Positions 33,101-44,326 of a stretch of 64,000 bases of DNA are shown piece by piece. The stretch comes from Cytospora piceicola (taxonomy: Eukaryota; Ascomycota; Sordariomycetes; Diaporthales; Cytosporaceae): contig JALQBC010000023.1 of NCBI GenBank assembly GCA_023375675.1, positions 496,001 through 560,000 of the forward strand, in the 5' to 3' direction. Below the pieces are notes generated by a model. It was given only the letters and a program-made list of their open reading frames with translations. It made no database searches and had not been told where the DNA came from. The position numbers were made by a program, and so were the translations under genes. Positions within the stretch are counted from its first letter, which is position 1, and every line of letters begins with the position of its first letter.

Positions 33101-35523
33101 TGAGATTGTAATGACTGCACTGATGCGTGGCTATGCAGCCAGGTAGCTGGTTCGATCGATAAATTATGCTGCAGCTTACGAGAACTGCTAGATCGAAAGT
33201 CTTAGGTCGGCACCTCGCCAATATATTGTGGTGGGCTGAGATTAGTCGACGTTCGCTAGCATAAAGCCCAGCCGAAACTTGGCGGTACTGTAATTGGTTC
33301 AGCTTGGGTCCAGACATCTGGATTCTTCCGGGGTCGCTGTCAGGATAACCGAGACATACCTGTCTAGCAGTAATTAAGGTAATTAAGGTAATCAAGATCC
33401 TGCAAACCCATCGGGCGCCCAGATTTGAGGTTTGTCCTTCCACGTGGACGCCCTAATCCTCTCATCGGGGCCTCAGTGGTCATTTATGTGGACTCTCGTA
33501 CAGTACATAGCGGCTTGTGGCAGCCCCGGCAGCAGCCCCGGCAGCTTCTTTCAATGATCTGCTTCAGTAGGGCTGACAGATGGGCTGTGGCACATGGACC
33601 GAATGGGTGCTTACTCTCCGCATCCTTTGAAAATCCTCACATAATTTCTTGGCCCCCCAGGATTTAATTAATTCTTGGACTCATGTCAGTATCACGCCAC
33701 ATCCCTCTCGTCGTCATCAATATCACCAGTATCTGCCGTGAGACTTTCCAACGTTTCGTCCGCCCTTTATGTCAGAGTGGCCGCTGGGCAATGGCTCAGC
33801 GGCACATTGCTGAGTGAGGGAGTGGCTGATAAACCACCAGCAGGCTGCAGGGGCCCCAACTTCCCAAAGCGGACTTCGGTGCAGCTTCCCTACTCATCAT
33901 CCACCTATCACATCCCGTGTAGTTCTCGTGACATTGGCCTAATGCACCCTCCACAGACGGTCATTGTAATATACGACCCGTCATCCCTTGGAAAATTCGA
34001 TCTTCGGTCTCATGCACCGTCGATCACCACTTCCATTCCTTCCAGAACCAGGCCTTGGTGGGCGCTGGGTGCTGACACTGGAGGACCAGCTCAGGCACCT
34101 GCAACAGGATGCGTCGACGCTGTCATGATGTCTAATATAAAGTCGGAGTGCGTATGAGAAAGTAGTGCATCCGATTATGAAAACCTTCATAGATATCTCA
34201 TGTCTCGAACTCGCTTCGTCTGGACCGGCTACTTCGGTGGTAGCAGGCCCCCCGGCCCCTCTGACAGTCCGGCAGTCCAGACGGTTATAAGCCCCACTGC
34301 CGGAGATCCTTCTAGGACCATATTTCAAGTGCACTCAGATCAGCTCTGGATTGCTTGTTTACATGCATATTATCCTAGCTTCTCGCTTAAGCTACTACGA
34401 TTGCTTGCCAAGTCCTGCGCCTTCCAGCCCACGCACCTCGCCTCGGTGCTCACCACATCACCACCATGCATCGGATCAAGGGAGCTAACCATAGTCATAA
34501 TGAACAGTAGACTCACCAATATATTAACCACGAATAGATTAAACCTGACGAGAAAGGTGCTCGTCGAGCCCCACCAACGCTACAGACGGAGAATCACATG
34601 CCGGGAGTCGGTCATGTGTCGGCGGTCTCTGGCTGATGCACCTAAAGTGGGTGTGGTGATGCGAAGCGGGTTGCAACCACCAGCAGAAAGAACCCTTACT
34701 CCACTTGCGTGCCGTAGATCACCCGCCTCGGAGATCGTTTCCCTCCCACATTCCCACGTTTTGTGGCTTGCCCTGTTCCCGCCCCGCCGGAGCGAGGGCG
34801 ACAGAGCCAGCGTCGGGCGTTGGGCCGGCCCTGAGAGGAACGCCCGGAGTTCGTCCCGGGCTGTGAGACCGCCCTAGGGCTGCGGCACCCGACACCGATT
34901 GGCATCTGAGTCGCCTGAGACAGGCGACGGCTATGTGACGCTCTAGCCTCTCGACAGATCTGGGGATGCACGGCTTTTGTAGTTTGCCGCGTTGTTAGGC
35001 TCGTCATGTGTGAGTCGTGACGAGTTCGCGTCGCTTCAATTGCTCAGATCGAGATACGGCGGTATTGGTTACACGAACAAGTTTCGCAATCGATTTTGAA
35101 ATGAAATACTATGCAGGCATCGCTTAAAAATCAGTACTACTTGTCCATATTACAAGCTTGCCCACTCTCGTATAGAGTGGTGCGTTTCATCCTGTACCCT
35201 TGGATCAATCTAAGCCACGACTGGGAAGGAGACAAGGGAGGCATATCTATCAGCCTGACGAGTATCCAGAGGGGTATACATGTTTTGATCACATGTGAAG
35301 TCTTACATTGACTCGAGCTTTTTGCATTTTACTCCACGCCAGGATGAGATCCAGCGTCACGAGCATGATACAGTGAAAGCACTGGGGCACATGATCTTCC
35401 GTCAAGGCTCATTCTCCCTATGAAAGGCACCGGCTGTTGCATATGATCTATTTTACTCGCTGAAAGGGGCGTTACGGCAGTCGTTTTCGTGACTCCAGTT
35501 CCCTTGGTAACTAGTATGGTCCC
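30183..35523. other. Gene-poor interval, 5.3 kb
   Basis: No convincing gene. Local features include a GTGGGGTT triplication at 30475-30497, a TATA-rich stretch at 30558-30580, a 10-bp repeat at 31252-31290, an 11-G run at about 32547-32557, and a GC-rich segment at 34780-34960. The longest open stretch, plus strand 34200-34877, lacks any motif. Some of the right end belongs to the 3' side of the SET gene. Confidence 0.45.
31252..31290. repeat. 10-bp tandem repeat, about 4 copies
   Basis: GGGGCTTT is followed by two exact GCAGGGCTTT units and one GCTGGGCTTT. Confidence 0.75.
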
Positions 35524-37044
35524 TCATGCATCCCCCTGCCAGTCAGGGACGAGAGCCGCAATCGCGTTTTCCAGGACCTTCTTCACCTGCTGCCTGTGCT
35601 GCAGCGCCGCCTCCTGGTTCAGAGTCTGCGGCTCGACCTCAACCATCACCTCGTTCCCCTCCTCATCCACAGCCGCGCCGGGGTCCGTCTCGCAAACCTT
35701 GTCATACTCCATACCCAGCTTTGCCAACAACATCTCCTTGACCTGGGCGACCACCCCGTCGACCTGGCCCGGCAGATCTGCAGAGGCGGATAGGACCTGC
35801 CGCAAGGCATTCTGCTCCCGCTCGCGCTGTCTGATTGGCGTCGAGGGCCGCTCCTGTTCCGTCGTGCCCAGGATCATGTCGAGGAAAACCTCCTTGCTCC
35901 CACCGACGATCGCCAGGCAGAGGTCCCAGACCAGGTTGTCCTCGACATGGGCGAACTCGGGGCGGATGGCGAAGGTAGGGTCCTTGGCTACCCAGTTGCG
36001 GTTCTGCCCGACGAAGGAGCTTGGGTGGTTCATGGGTCGCAGGGAGACAAGGAAGTCATGTGGCTGTTGTTTTCCAGGCACAGTCTCTTCCGTTGACGGG
36101 TTTGACTTCTTCCTCAAGTGGAAGTAATCATTGTGGAAGGTCTCTGACTCTGGAAGGACAAAGCCATATGAAAGCAGCAGCTCACTGTTCGTTTTCTTGC
36201 CGTATGTGTTGAACACTTGCTGGCCAGGCTTGTATTCGTCGAGAGTCTGGAAAGAGCAGACTTCGGCAGACATGCTGTTGTGATCGACCAGCCACTGCAC
36301 ATTCGCCTTTATGTCGTGGTTGATGATGTCGTAGACCGGGAGCAGAATGGAGAAGTCGTCAATCCCGACATTCTTCGGGAGCTCCATTTCCTGGATGGAC
36401 CTCGGCGTGACGAGGGATGGACGGAAGCTTCGGGATGCAAACATGGAGAAGGCCCAGTTGTAGAGCGGTCGCGTATAGTCCTGCCAGTTCTCGTAGTCCT
36501 CCTCCTTCAGGATCTTTCGTGCCTCTTTGTACTCCGTCTTGACATTCGTTCGGATCTCTTCAGACGCTACACCCGTGTTGGTGCCGTCCAAAAAATCGAG
36601 GTCTTCCTCCGGCCAGAAGGGCGGCAGGCTCCACGACGAAACGACATCTGGCTGAGGGAGTGTCGCAATGTACGGGTGCCAGAAAGAGGCTTGGCCCATG
36701 AGGTACTGTTTCATGAGGTAGAATCGTCCGATCACATAGGGCTGGAGTTTCATAAACCTCTCTGGGAAGACGGGACAAGGTTCGGTCCGCTCAGCCGGTC
36801 GAGACAGTACGGGGCCGCCGATTGTCGCGTTGAGGAACGAGATGCTCGTTTGTAGGGGGCAGGTAAGCACACCATCGCCGGGCTTGATGGTGGGGCTGGT
36901 TGATTCTGGCGACGGCTTCACACGCATGGAGAAGCCCGTGATCTCATCCTTGTAGACTTCGAGTGCAGGATTGATCTCTGCGCCGTGAGACTTGCTCCAT
37001 GACAGAAGCGTCTGGAAGCGCTCTTGCTCAGCTTCCTTCATCAT
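35524..37044 (-). CDS. SET-domain lysine methyltransferase (RLSMT/SETD6-like)
   Basis: This intronless gene encodes 506 residues. The N-terminus carries a split SET start (EITGFSMRVK, then DGVLTCP), an inserted helical region, and then the hallmark YDIINHD with the Asn-His that closes the cofactor pocket. NTYGKKTNSELLLSYGFV follows, equivalent to the pseudoknot tyrosine region of the RuBisCO-LSMT / Rkm family. The C-terminal half is an alpha-helical substrate-binding domain with a QNALRQVLSASADLP stretch. Such enzymes use SAM to methylate lysines of non-histone proteins, often ribosomal proteins or elongation factors; the substrate here cannot be chosen. Length fits the family. The start is the first ATG of a double-Met stretch. 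Confidence 0.88.
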   Translation of the reverse strand: MMKEAEQERFQTLLSWSKSHGAEINPALEVYKDEITGFSMRVKPSPESTSPTIKPGDGVLTCPLQTSISFLNATIGGPVLSRPAERTEPCPVFPERFMKLQPYVIGRFYLMKQYLMGQASFWHPYIATLPQPDVVSSWSLPPFWPEEDLDFLDGTNTGVASEEIRTNVKTEYKEARKILKEEDYENWQDYTRPLYNWAFSMFASRSFRPSLVTPRSIQEMELPKNVGIDDFSILLPVYDIINHDIKANVQWLVDHNSMSAEVCSFQTLDEYKPGQQVFNTYGKKTNSELLLSYGFVLPESETFHNDYFHLRKKSNPSTEETVPGKQQPHDFLVSLRPMNHPSSFVGQNRNWVAKDPTFAIRPEFAHVEDNLVWDLCLAIVGGSKEVFLDMILGTTEQERPSTPIRQREREQNALRQVLSASADLPGQVDGVVAQVKEMLLAKLGMEYDKVCETDPGAAVDEEGNEVMVEVEPQTLNQEAALQHRQQVKKVLENAIAALVPDWQGDA

Positions 37045-37712
37045 TACTTGAGAGTGCTCAGAGCTGGTCGCTAATCGTGTCGGTACTTCTTGAGTGATAT
37101 TGCGGCCAGGGGTGGGGCAGACCGGAGGGTGTTTTTTTGCAAAACAAGGAACGCAGAGAAGGACTAGATCGCTTTGTGTATGTGTAGAGTTGAATCAAGT
37201 TCGTCGAAGCGATGTCGTTGAGAGATATTGTAAGGTATTGTTGTATAAAACTATGTTTATAAGTATCTTCAGTGGACCAAGTTATTGCTGTATAGGAGAG
37301 TGAAAGGATTTGATGCTATCCAGGACAGTGGCGAGAAGCAGTTTACTCAATTGAAAGACGAATCGGATGAGTGTTAATGTAGAAGGAAGCAAACGACGGC
37401 AGCGCACTTGCTTAGAATGCTGCAAGGTAAGGAAGGTTCCAAGGTTGGTTTGTTTGTTAAATGTGTAATATATCTTGATGATGTGCAGCGACTAAAATTT
37501 TAGTGTGGGTGAGATTAGTCATCAACTCAACTTCAGTACATTAATTTCTTGTACATTTAGTTTAATTCTTAGTAGGGAACTAGCTATTCACAACAGTGCA
37601 ATATATTTCTAGGTCGAGGGGTTGTTAATTATTAGAGGTGTTTTATATATATTATACCTAGAAGAGCAGTCCTTGAAAACTCAGCCTACAAGCTGTACTA
37701 TAGCGTCCCACC
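37045..37712. other. Promoter region of the SET gene and AT-rich spacer
   Basis: Upstream of the SET gene start. The part from about 37430 on is strongly AT-rich and runs into the foldback element. No gene is seen. Confidence 0.45.
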
Positions 37713-38015
37713 TAGGTAATGTCAAAACGGTATACTGTACGGTCCTTCTACCAGAGGGACCGTTTTACGCTTTATTTATATCGCCTGACGAGCCTAAATT
37801 CAGAAAGACAATCCTCCCTACGGTCTTTCCCATCTGAAACTATTCAGTTAGGTAAGAACGAATCGATCAAAAGACTATTATCAAGTCTAAAGACTATCCT
37901 CTAGTTGGTTTCTAGACGGTTTTTCTAGAGCCAGGCTCGTCAGGCGATAGAAATAATGTGTTAAACGGTCCCTCTGGTAGAAGGACCGTACAGTATACTG
38001 TTTTGATATTACCTA
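37713..38015. mobile_element. MITE-like foldback element, 303 bp
   Basis: The arms 37713-37795 and 37933-38015 are reverse complements over 83 bases with six mismatches (about 93 percent). Each arm begins TAGGTAAT, so TA borders both ends, as with Tc1/mariner-type target sites. Each arm also holds a smaller internal inverted repeat, ACGGTCC...GGGACCGT. The 137-base centre is AT-rich and codes for nothing. This is a non-autonomous DNA-transposon pattern; the parent transposase is not in view. Confidence 0.75.
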
Positions 38016-38329
38016 TGCAGTGCGCTACTAGGTAGTCTTAAAAGGTAGAGGCTAGGCCTGACAAGAGTTTCTTTTAACTTGCTAAAAATAACCCTATCCA
38101 CAAACCTACCTAGGTACTTAAGTAGGTATATATCAGGGGAATTTATGCAGTAGGTGGCTGTTTTCCGAAGACCACTGAAACTAGAAGCCTTTGGTAATTT
38201 AAAAGTGATGTTACTCTTCACCCTGGCGACCAAATGTGTTTGTAATTATAAACGGTTTTACTTTTTTTGGTGATAATGACTATGTGTCTTATCTATAATT
38301 TAACTACTGTGACAAGTTGCAGCCGCGCT
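38016..38329. other. AT-rich spacer downstream of the MDR gene
   Basis: Holds a palindromic CCTACCTAGGTACTTAAGTAGG at about 38104 and the likely 3' UTR of the oxidoreductase gene. No gene is seen. Confidence 0.45.
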
Positions 38330-39379
38330 TTACACCAGCTTGGTGACGAGCTTGCCAGTGTTGACACCCTCAAACAGGTTCAACCAAGTAGCGGGAACAT
38401 CCTCAAACTTGGTCTCAACGACATGCTCACCCTCAGTGATATCCAACTTGCCATCCTCCAGAGCCTTCCTGAATGTCTGCAGAATCTCGCCGGCCTTAGC
38501 CACGTGGTCGAGGACGATGAAACCGTTGATCTGCAACCTCATGCTGATAACCTGGAACCAGTTCTTGAGCACCTCACCCTTGTCTTCTTCCTTGGCGTTG
38601 TAGCTTGAGATGGTACCGCAAGCGGCCACTCTACCGTGCCGTGCCAGACGGGTAAGCATGAAGTCGAGAATCTCGCCACCGACGTTATCGAAGTAAACGT
38701 TGGCAAACTCGGGAGTCGCCTTGGTGAGCTTCTCCTGGAAGTCGGCAGACTTGTAGTCGATACACTCGTCGGCTCCGAGCTTCTTCACCCACTCGCACTT
38801 CTTGGCTCCACCAGCAATGCCGATGACCTTCTTGCATCCAAGAATCTTCTTGGCGATCTGAACAACCATGGAACCGGTGGCACCAGCAGCGCCGGAGACA
38901 ACGACAACGTCGTCCTTGGTTGCCTTTGCGACCTCAATCAAACCGGCGTAAGCAGTAAGACCGGTCATGCCCAGAGCACCCAGGTAGTGTGTGATAGGGA
39001 GGTTGTTGGGCAGGGGCTCCACGACGCGAACGTCCTTGGCGTTCAATACGCCGTATTCCGTCCAGCCGGTCGTTCCAGAGACGATATCGCCCTTCTTGAC
39101 GTCCTTGGCCTTGGACTCGACAACCTCAGCCAGGGCGAATGACTGCATGCGGTCGCCCTCATGGACGGCCGGAACGTACAGGCGAGACTCGTCGGGGTAG
39201 TAGTCGATCCATCCTCGCTGGGCTGGGTCGTTGGAGAGGTACTTGACCTTGACGAGAACCTCGCCATCCTTGATGGCTGGCAGCTCCTTCTTAACCAGCT
39301 CGAAGGTTGGGTCGGCACCCTTGTAGGTCGGGAGACCCTTGGGGTGAGACTTGAGTTGCCATTGCTGAGTTTGCGTCAT
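38330..39379 (-). CDS. MDR NAD(P)H-dependent oxidoreductase (leukotriene/prostaglandin reductase-like)
   Basis: The intronless gene encodes 349 residues, the full family length. Visible marks are LSNDPAQRGWI at 48-58, the dimer/loop stretch LGALGMTGLTAYAG at 133-146, and the nucleotide-binding AAGATG at 164-169 (family form AAGxVG). Then come a basic GGAKKCEW (cofactor 2'-phosphate contact expected in NADPH enzymes), LGADECIDYK at 201-210, and YFDNVGGE. There are no zinc-ligand cysteines, so it is the zinc-free enoyl/alkenal reductase branch: reduction of alpha,beta-unsaturated ketones or aldehydes with NADPH in the cytosol. Codon choice is strongly biased to C-ending codons, suggesting good expression. 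Substrate is not predictable. Confidence 0.92.
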   Translation of the reverse strand: MTQTQQWQLKSHPKGLPTYKGADPTFELVKKELPAIKDGEVLVKVKYLSNDPAQRGWIDYYPDESRLYVPAVHEGDRMQSFALAEVVESKAKDVKKGDIVSGTTGWTEYGVLNAKDVRVVEPLPNNLPITHYLGALGMTGLTAYAGLIEVAKATKDDVVVVSGAAGATGSMVVQIAKKILGCKKVIGIAGGAKKCEWVKKLGADECIDYKSADFQEKLTKATPEFANVYFDNVGGEILDFMLTRLARHGRVAACGTISSYNAKEEDKGEVLKNWFQVISMRLQINGFIVLDHVAKAGEILQTFRKALEDGKLDITEGEHVVETKFEDVPATWLNLFEGVNTGKLVTKLV

Positions 39380-40682
39380 CTTGATAATAATTTATGTCGT
39401 ATTTGGTTATGTGTATGGAAGGTATGTGTGAATTTTGTTTATTATCAATGTTCGGTGGTATAGAGGATTTATTGGTTGAAGCAGCTTTTGTACGAATGCC
39501 AACGGAACAAACATGAAACTGGTTCGAGTGCTTTTATACGACATCAATGCGTCAGGACTTTGCGTTGGTACCACTCTTTGTATTTCTAAGCGGAAGAGAC
39601 TGTATAATACTTCTATGACGACATTGTCAAATAATTGATCATTGCTGTGACAATTCCGAATTGCCGAGGTGCATCAGTCGGAACTTTGACTCTGGTGTCC
39701 GGTTTTTTAATTTCTTTCGAGTCAAGACGTCGTTTTTGGCAATCTCAGGAGGTCGTGAAATTTGCCATACCGTCTTTCTATCTAGCTCCATCTGGTTCTA
39801 CGGAAAAGACTGGAATGGGGCGAGGTCAGGTATGTGAATCGAAGACCCTATCTCAACTGAATGAGTAATCGCGATCTTGGAAGGATGTGATTTTGAGTTG
39901 ATCTCCCGGCAATCGGATTATTAATGCAGCCCACTGCGCCGGCTTTTCCGATGGCCAGATTGAAGATACCTTGGCGATTGTACCTTGGCGATTGTACCTT
40001 GACACTTAGGTGCACACGTGGTGCGGCCCGAGCCTAAGTGGTTGCATGCTGTAGGAGTGCGATCCCAGAGACTTCTAAACAACGAATACTAATACATACC
40101 TAGGTAGTGATATGCACACAATCTCATTTCTAGTGGAATTATTACTTAGTATATCGGATAGTACCATTCTCGACCTTTGCGTACCAACTCCAGTAGATAC
40201 AACCTTGGACGTAGTAGAATAGCCACAGCGATTGTGTACAAGCCTGCGTACCCTAGGTTACTTACTTGATCAAGTAAAAGAGATACATCCTCAGAAACCT
40301 GACTCTAAACGAATTCCAACACTTAACCAGATTTAAACGGTCAAGGTAGCGAGTTGCAGAGTCGCTTTAGCTTTCCCTGTTGCGTTGGAAGATGCGGGGT
40401 TATTCACAAGCTTGAGCAATGCCATCTCAAGAAAAACTTCGAAAATCTTAGCAATCCTGGGTTAGGGGAGAAAACTAAGGGGGGGTGTTCTGAAAAAAGG
40501 GGTGCTATGATAAACCCTGAACCCTAGATCGAGACGCGTTGCCCCGCATCTTTTCCAAGCTTCAACGTCCACGGGTGCAACCAAATCTCAATGCGTCCCG
40601 GCTAAAACGCGGCCATCCTTGAATTGCACGACAAGTGACAGCACACCGGATTGCGACCCACTCGACACTGCCATTGTCCAAT
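39380..40682. other. Divergent intergenic region
   Basis: Lies between the divergent starts of the oxidoreductase and DUF6604 genes and must carry both promoters. A duplicated TACCTTGGCGATTG lies at about 39969-39998. No ORF of note. Confidence 0.45.
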
Positions 40683-43391
40683 ATGGACTCAAGCACCAAG
40701 TTCCGTGGCGGTACATGGCACCGCTACAAGCTTGGCCAGGCGCAGTTCACGAAGTGGCTCAAGCAAACAGCAGAGAAGCTCACCCCCGCCAACAGCAGCA
40801 CAGCCAATGGCGCCAGTTCACAATCGACTGCATCCAAAAAGTCGCAGAAGAAGGCAGCCAAGGCAGGTGTCGACAATGATGTCGCCGTGCACTGGCGGGA
40901 GCTGGAGACGATGGCGACGAACATCGTCGAGAACGCGAAGCCCGAGGACATCCCGTTGGCGCCTCTCAACATCCTGCGGGACGTAATTGGCTTGCGCAAG
41001 AAGAGCGCGAGGTTTTTCAGCCGGTCTGCTGTTGAGGATGGGAACGAGGGTCTACGCGATAAGAACGTCACCCATGAGCACATTATCAAGGTGCTTGAGC
41101 GGGTCCTGGGCAAGTTCGAGATGCTGGTAGCCAAATCAACCCAAGCAGCAAAGGACGTGGCGATGTCTGCTAGTGGAATCAGGATGGACTTGAATGATTT
41201 GAACAACATGTTCGAGCATCTTGAACTTCAAACGTCTCCGGAGGCAGCTGAGGAGGACACATTTTCCGATGTCGAGAACCAGCCCGACAGATCCGCGTCA
41301 GCGAAAAAGACACCAAAGAAGTCAAACAAGGGCAAGAAGTCCCAAAAAGGCGCCAAAGAGAAGAAGCAACGTGGCCCAACTTCTCAGTCTGCTGAGCAAC
41401 AAGACTCTTCCTGGATTGACGAAGTTGACTTTGGACTTGAGTACGAGGACGATGACGAGGAATTCGATTACTATATGATGATCTATTGTTTTTTCGAGGA
41501 CTTTAACCTCATTAGATCGTACATCTGCGAGCGGTGGTGCGATTACTTCTATGATCGCTCTGTCTCTCTCAACACACTCGCCGTTATCACCAACGCCGCC
41601 TTCGAATTGTTTCACCAGATGGAACACGATCTGATCATCGACATGCGGCGAATTGGAATCAGGGACCGCAATATGGGCTCATATGAGTTCATGATGATGG
41701 CTATCTTCACTGAGTTCGGGATGGAACACATCGACTATGACTCTTATGAAAACCTGTCCGATCAGGAATCGAATGAGCGCATCTGGAAGGACGAGTGGGA
41801 CTGGCTGGCCAGTCCAGCCTTTTGCACTGTCCAGCAGATTCTGCGCATGATCCCGCTTGGAAAGACGCCGATGGTCAGGAGGAAGGACAGAACCGTACCA
41901 GTCTACGGCGGACTTGAGGTCAAGGATCTGGAGAAGTTCAAGGATGTAGTTATAACCGATCTTATGCTGGACGTGGTTTGTGTTAAAGCCCTGAAGAATA
42001 ACGGCGGCGCGCCATCAATTCTCCCGGCCGAGTCGGAGCTGTTGCTGGGTTTCCAGGACGCGCTGCGGAACTACGACTTTTCATCGGCGTTTATTTTCTC
42101 GATGCAGCTGTATTGCGATATCCGGTATATCCTCGAGGACACGGTTGTCCACTCCTTCGAGCAGCTACAGGAAACTGCGGGAGCGACTGAGCGGCGGCTA
42201 CCTTTAGTATTTGACCGGGCCATAGGCCCGAGATTTGAGCTCCGCAGGGCTGCCCGCCAACGACAGACGGAGGTCGAGCGCTTCATGCTTAATGACGTGG
42301 TCATGGAGGACAAGCTGCCACGTTATCTCGGGGCCGGCTTAGAGGTGGATGATGTTGATAAGTTCTTCCTGCTCAAGCATGAACCTGTCTGGGCGGGACT
42401 ATTGGACTTCCGGGCTAAGCTCGTTATGAATGAGCTGGGTCACGAGTTCGTGAATCGGTCTTTCTTAGTTGAGGCGGCGGCGTACTTATATGCGGCAGCG
42501 CGCGTCGCATCGACAAGTGCTTCAAACCAGGAAGATTTTCCCATCTGGGTGGACATGGAAAAGCTTCTCGCGTCATACGATGATGACAGCCCCCTCAAGC
42601 ACGGCATCTTGAGTGGCGGGGACGATCCAGTTGCTATCATCAAGAACTTCAAGGACATTATGCCTGGAAACGTGATGGACCCTAAACCCAGCCACCCACC
42701 ACTGGACGGAATGCCCGGCCAGACTGAAGAATTCAAGCAGTCAGTGCGCATCCGCCAGCAACTCTCCAAGCGGTACGCGAGCGTCGACAGAGAGAACCAG
42801 TTCTTCATGGAATACATGCGGGGTCTCATCCAGCAGCGCCTCGAGCCCGAGCTAGGTAAGCTGGAGACACCTGATGATATAGCAGCAGTTCTGCAGGATA
42901 TTGGTGGCAACAAGTATAGCGGCCAGCTCCCCGAGGCGCGGCGAGAACTGGCCGCGGAGAGATGGGGGCTCAAACAGAAGCAACAGAGGCGCAGAGCCTT
43001 GCTGGCACAGCTTAGCCCTATCCAGCAGATCCAGATCCTCGAGGATGTGGTGACTGAGCAGTTGGAGGGCCTCTTGTCAATTGACTTCATGACCATGTTC
43101 AATATGAGCTGGGCGATGCTGTTCGTCGTCGGCATGGACCAGAGCGACCAGTCTTTGGTGGAGAAACTCGGCCTCATGGCTGGTCCTAAAACGGGACATG
43201 TAGATAAGACTGCCCGCGTGCCTCTAGTCCTTGGTGAGTATTTAAGTGGCGATCCTAACAAGGACGAAACTATGTTATCTACTATTGTTCGTATCGTCAG
43301 GAGTGTCGTGGAAAGGGGCGCGGACAAATTATTTGAGGACGGAGATGAAGAGTGGGAAGATGAGGCCAATAGTAATGAAGGCGGGGACTGA
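40683..43391 (+). CDS. DUF6604-domain protein, 902 residues
   Basis: The gene is intronless. The frame opens earlier, but the ATG at 40683 (MDSSTKFRGGTW) begins right at the conserved start of DUF6604: a WHRYKLGQAQFTKWLKQTA stretch typical of large fungal proteins of unknown role. A Lys-rich linker (KKTPKKSNKGKKSQKG) lies at about 207-222 and is followed by an acidic stretch (EYEDDDEEFDYY). After this the protein is a long, mostly helical region without catalytic motifs I know. Ser/Thr and Lys density at 50-65 and 200-235 suggests disorder and possible nuclear targeting. Length agrees with family members. Function is unknown. The C-terminus is acidic (DGDEEWEDEANSNEGGD). Confidence 0.85.
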   Translation: MDSSTKFRGGTWHRYKLGQAQFTKWLKQTAEKLTPANSSTANGASSQSTASKKSQKKAAKAGVDNDVAVHWRELETMATNIVENAKPEDIPLAPLNILRDVIGLRKKSARFFSRSAVEDGNEGLRDKNVTHEHIIKVLERVLGKFEMLVAKSTQAAKDVAMSASGIRMDLNDLNNMFEHLELQTSPEAAEEDTFSDVENQPDRSASAKKTPKKSNKGKKSQKGAKEKKQRGPTSQSAEQQDSSWIDEVDFGLEYEDDDEEFDYYMMIYCFFEDFNLIRSYICERWCDYFYDRSVSLNTLAVITNAAFELFHQMEHDLIIDMRRIGIRDRNMGSYEFMMMAIFTEFGMEHIDYDSYENLSDQESNERIWKDEWDWLASPAFCTVQQILRMIPLGKTPMVRRKDRTVPVYGGLEVKDLEKFKDVVITDLMLDVVCVKALKNNGGAPSILPAESELLLGFQDALRNYDFSSAFIFSMQLYCDIRYILEDTVVHSFEQLQETAGATERRLPLVFDRAIGPRFELRRAARQRQTEVERFMLNDVVMEDKLPRYLGAGLEVDDVDKFFLLKHEPVWAGLLDFRAKLVMNELGHEFVNRSFLVEAAAYLYAAARVASTSASNQEDFPIWVDMEKLLASYDDDSPLKHGILSGGDDPVAIIKNFKDIMPGNVMDPKPSHPPLDGMPGQTEEFKQSVRIRQQLSKRYASVDRENQFFMEYMRGLIQQRLEPELGKLETPDDIAAVLQDIGGNKYSGQLPEARRELAAERWGLKQKQQRRRALLAQLSPIQQIQILEDVVTEQLEGLLSIDFMTMFNMSWAMLFVVGMDQSDQSLVEKLGLMAGPKTGHVDKTARVPLVLGEYLSGDPNKDETMLSTIVRIVRSVVERGADKLFEDGDEEWEDEANSNEGGD

Positions 43392-43819
43392 AGAGGCCTG
43401 CACATGTACAAATATGAACCAAATAGTAAATTAGATAACATGGTAGAAGGCAGGCTTATTACCTTTCAACATTCAGAGGATTCTATCACATGCACGGGAC
43501 CAGTGAGGTGGTAGGAACCTGGTCAAGGAGGACTCGACTGAGGTATCCACAACAGCTGGAAACTAGATGCCGTTGGTGGCCAAGGGGGAACAGCAATTGT
43601 GACGATGCCAATAAATAGCTGTTCAATACGGCTGACATCATTATAAATGCCAATGTCGAAGTTGCGGCTTCAGACACGCATATTCCCTAAGACCGCTGAG
43701 GTCTCCGGTTGGGGTGGAGAAGAGAAAAGGAGTAGCCCCCATTTCAACTACCGGCTGTTTACCCCCATTCGATCACTACTGATCAGATCGACTTCAAATG
43801 ATTAGCCTATGTGCATTTA
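43392..43819. other. Spacer after the DUF6604 gene
   Basis: No gene is seen; short open stretches only. Confidence 0.45.
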
Positions 43820-44074
43820 TTACCTGTATATACTTGGACCATTTCGGAAATGATCGACCAGATTTAGAACCACTTGATACTCTGTGTTGCGGTCTGGTCG
43901 CCCGGGCGGCTTTTTCTCCGACGTGCTTCTGAGCCAAGCCTCCGGTTTGTGGAAAATTCGTATCGGCTTGACCTCGACCGGTTGGTGGCGTTCTATGATT
44001 TCATGAGCCATTCGCTGTTCACGCTCGAACAGAGCATGTAAACGATTTATATAATTAGTAATTGTTTGTAGCAT
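43820..44074 (-). CDS. Possible small protein, 84 residues
   Basis: From ATG at 44074 the reverse strand encodes 84 residues with plausible helical character: NYINRLHALFEREQRMAHEI, then a basic KPPGRPDR stretch. No domain, signal peptide or intron is visible. It sits between the DUF6604 gene and the GH28 gene and has no supporting context. It could be a chance frame. Confidence 0.3.
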   Translation of the reverse strand: MLQTITNYINRLHALFEREQRMAHEIIERHQPVEVKPIRIFHKPEAWLRSTSEKKPPGRPDRNTEYQVVLNLVDHFRNGPSIYR

Positions 44075-44326
44075 GGAGCTGCAGTCCCCTTCCCTTAACA
44101 ACGTCTACCCAATATGAATATTGAGTCGGTGGTGCTTCGGAGAGAGATATATATAATCATCATCTCGCAACAAAGTTAAAACCTGAAGGCAGGCTCCGGA
44201 CATTCACGTCACAACGATTCAGCACAGATCTGCGTTCCTGCGTTTCTGTACATGATACCCTTCTCATTGCCTTCCCCCTTCGATTTATAGTCTCGCCCCA
44301 GTGGCAACGACAAGGACGTAGGCAGC

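Noticed and set aside
34200..34877. 225-codon open frame on the plus strand
   Set aside because: No motif, no splice context, and the reading turns into basic low-complexity sequence in a GC-rich stretch; likely chance.
35489..36855. Two long plus-strand frames of 212 codons each
   Set aside because: Both are antisense shadows of the SET-domain gene.
40635..40682. 16-codon upstream extension of the DUF6604 frame
   Set aside because: The conserved region starts right at the internal ATG at 40683; the extra residues are not protein-like.
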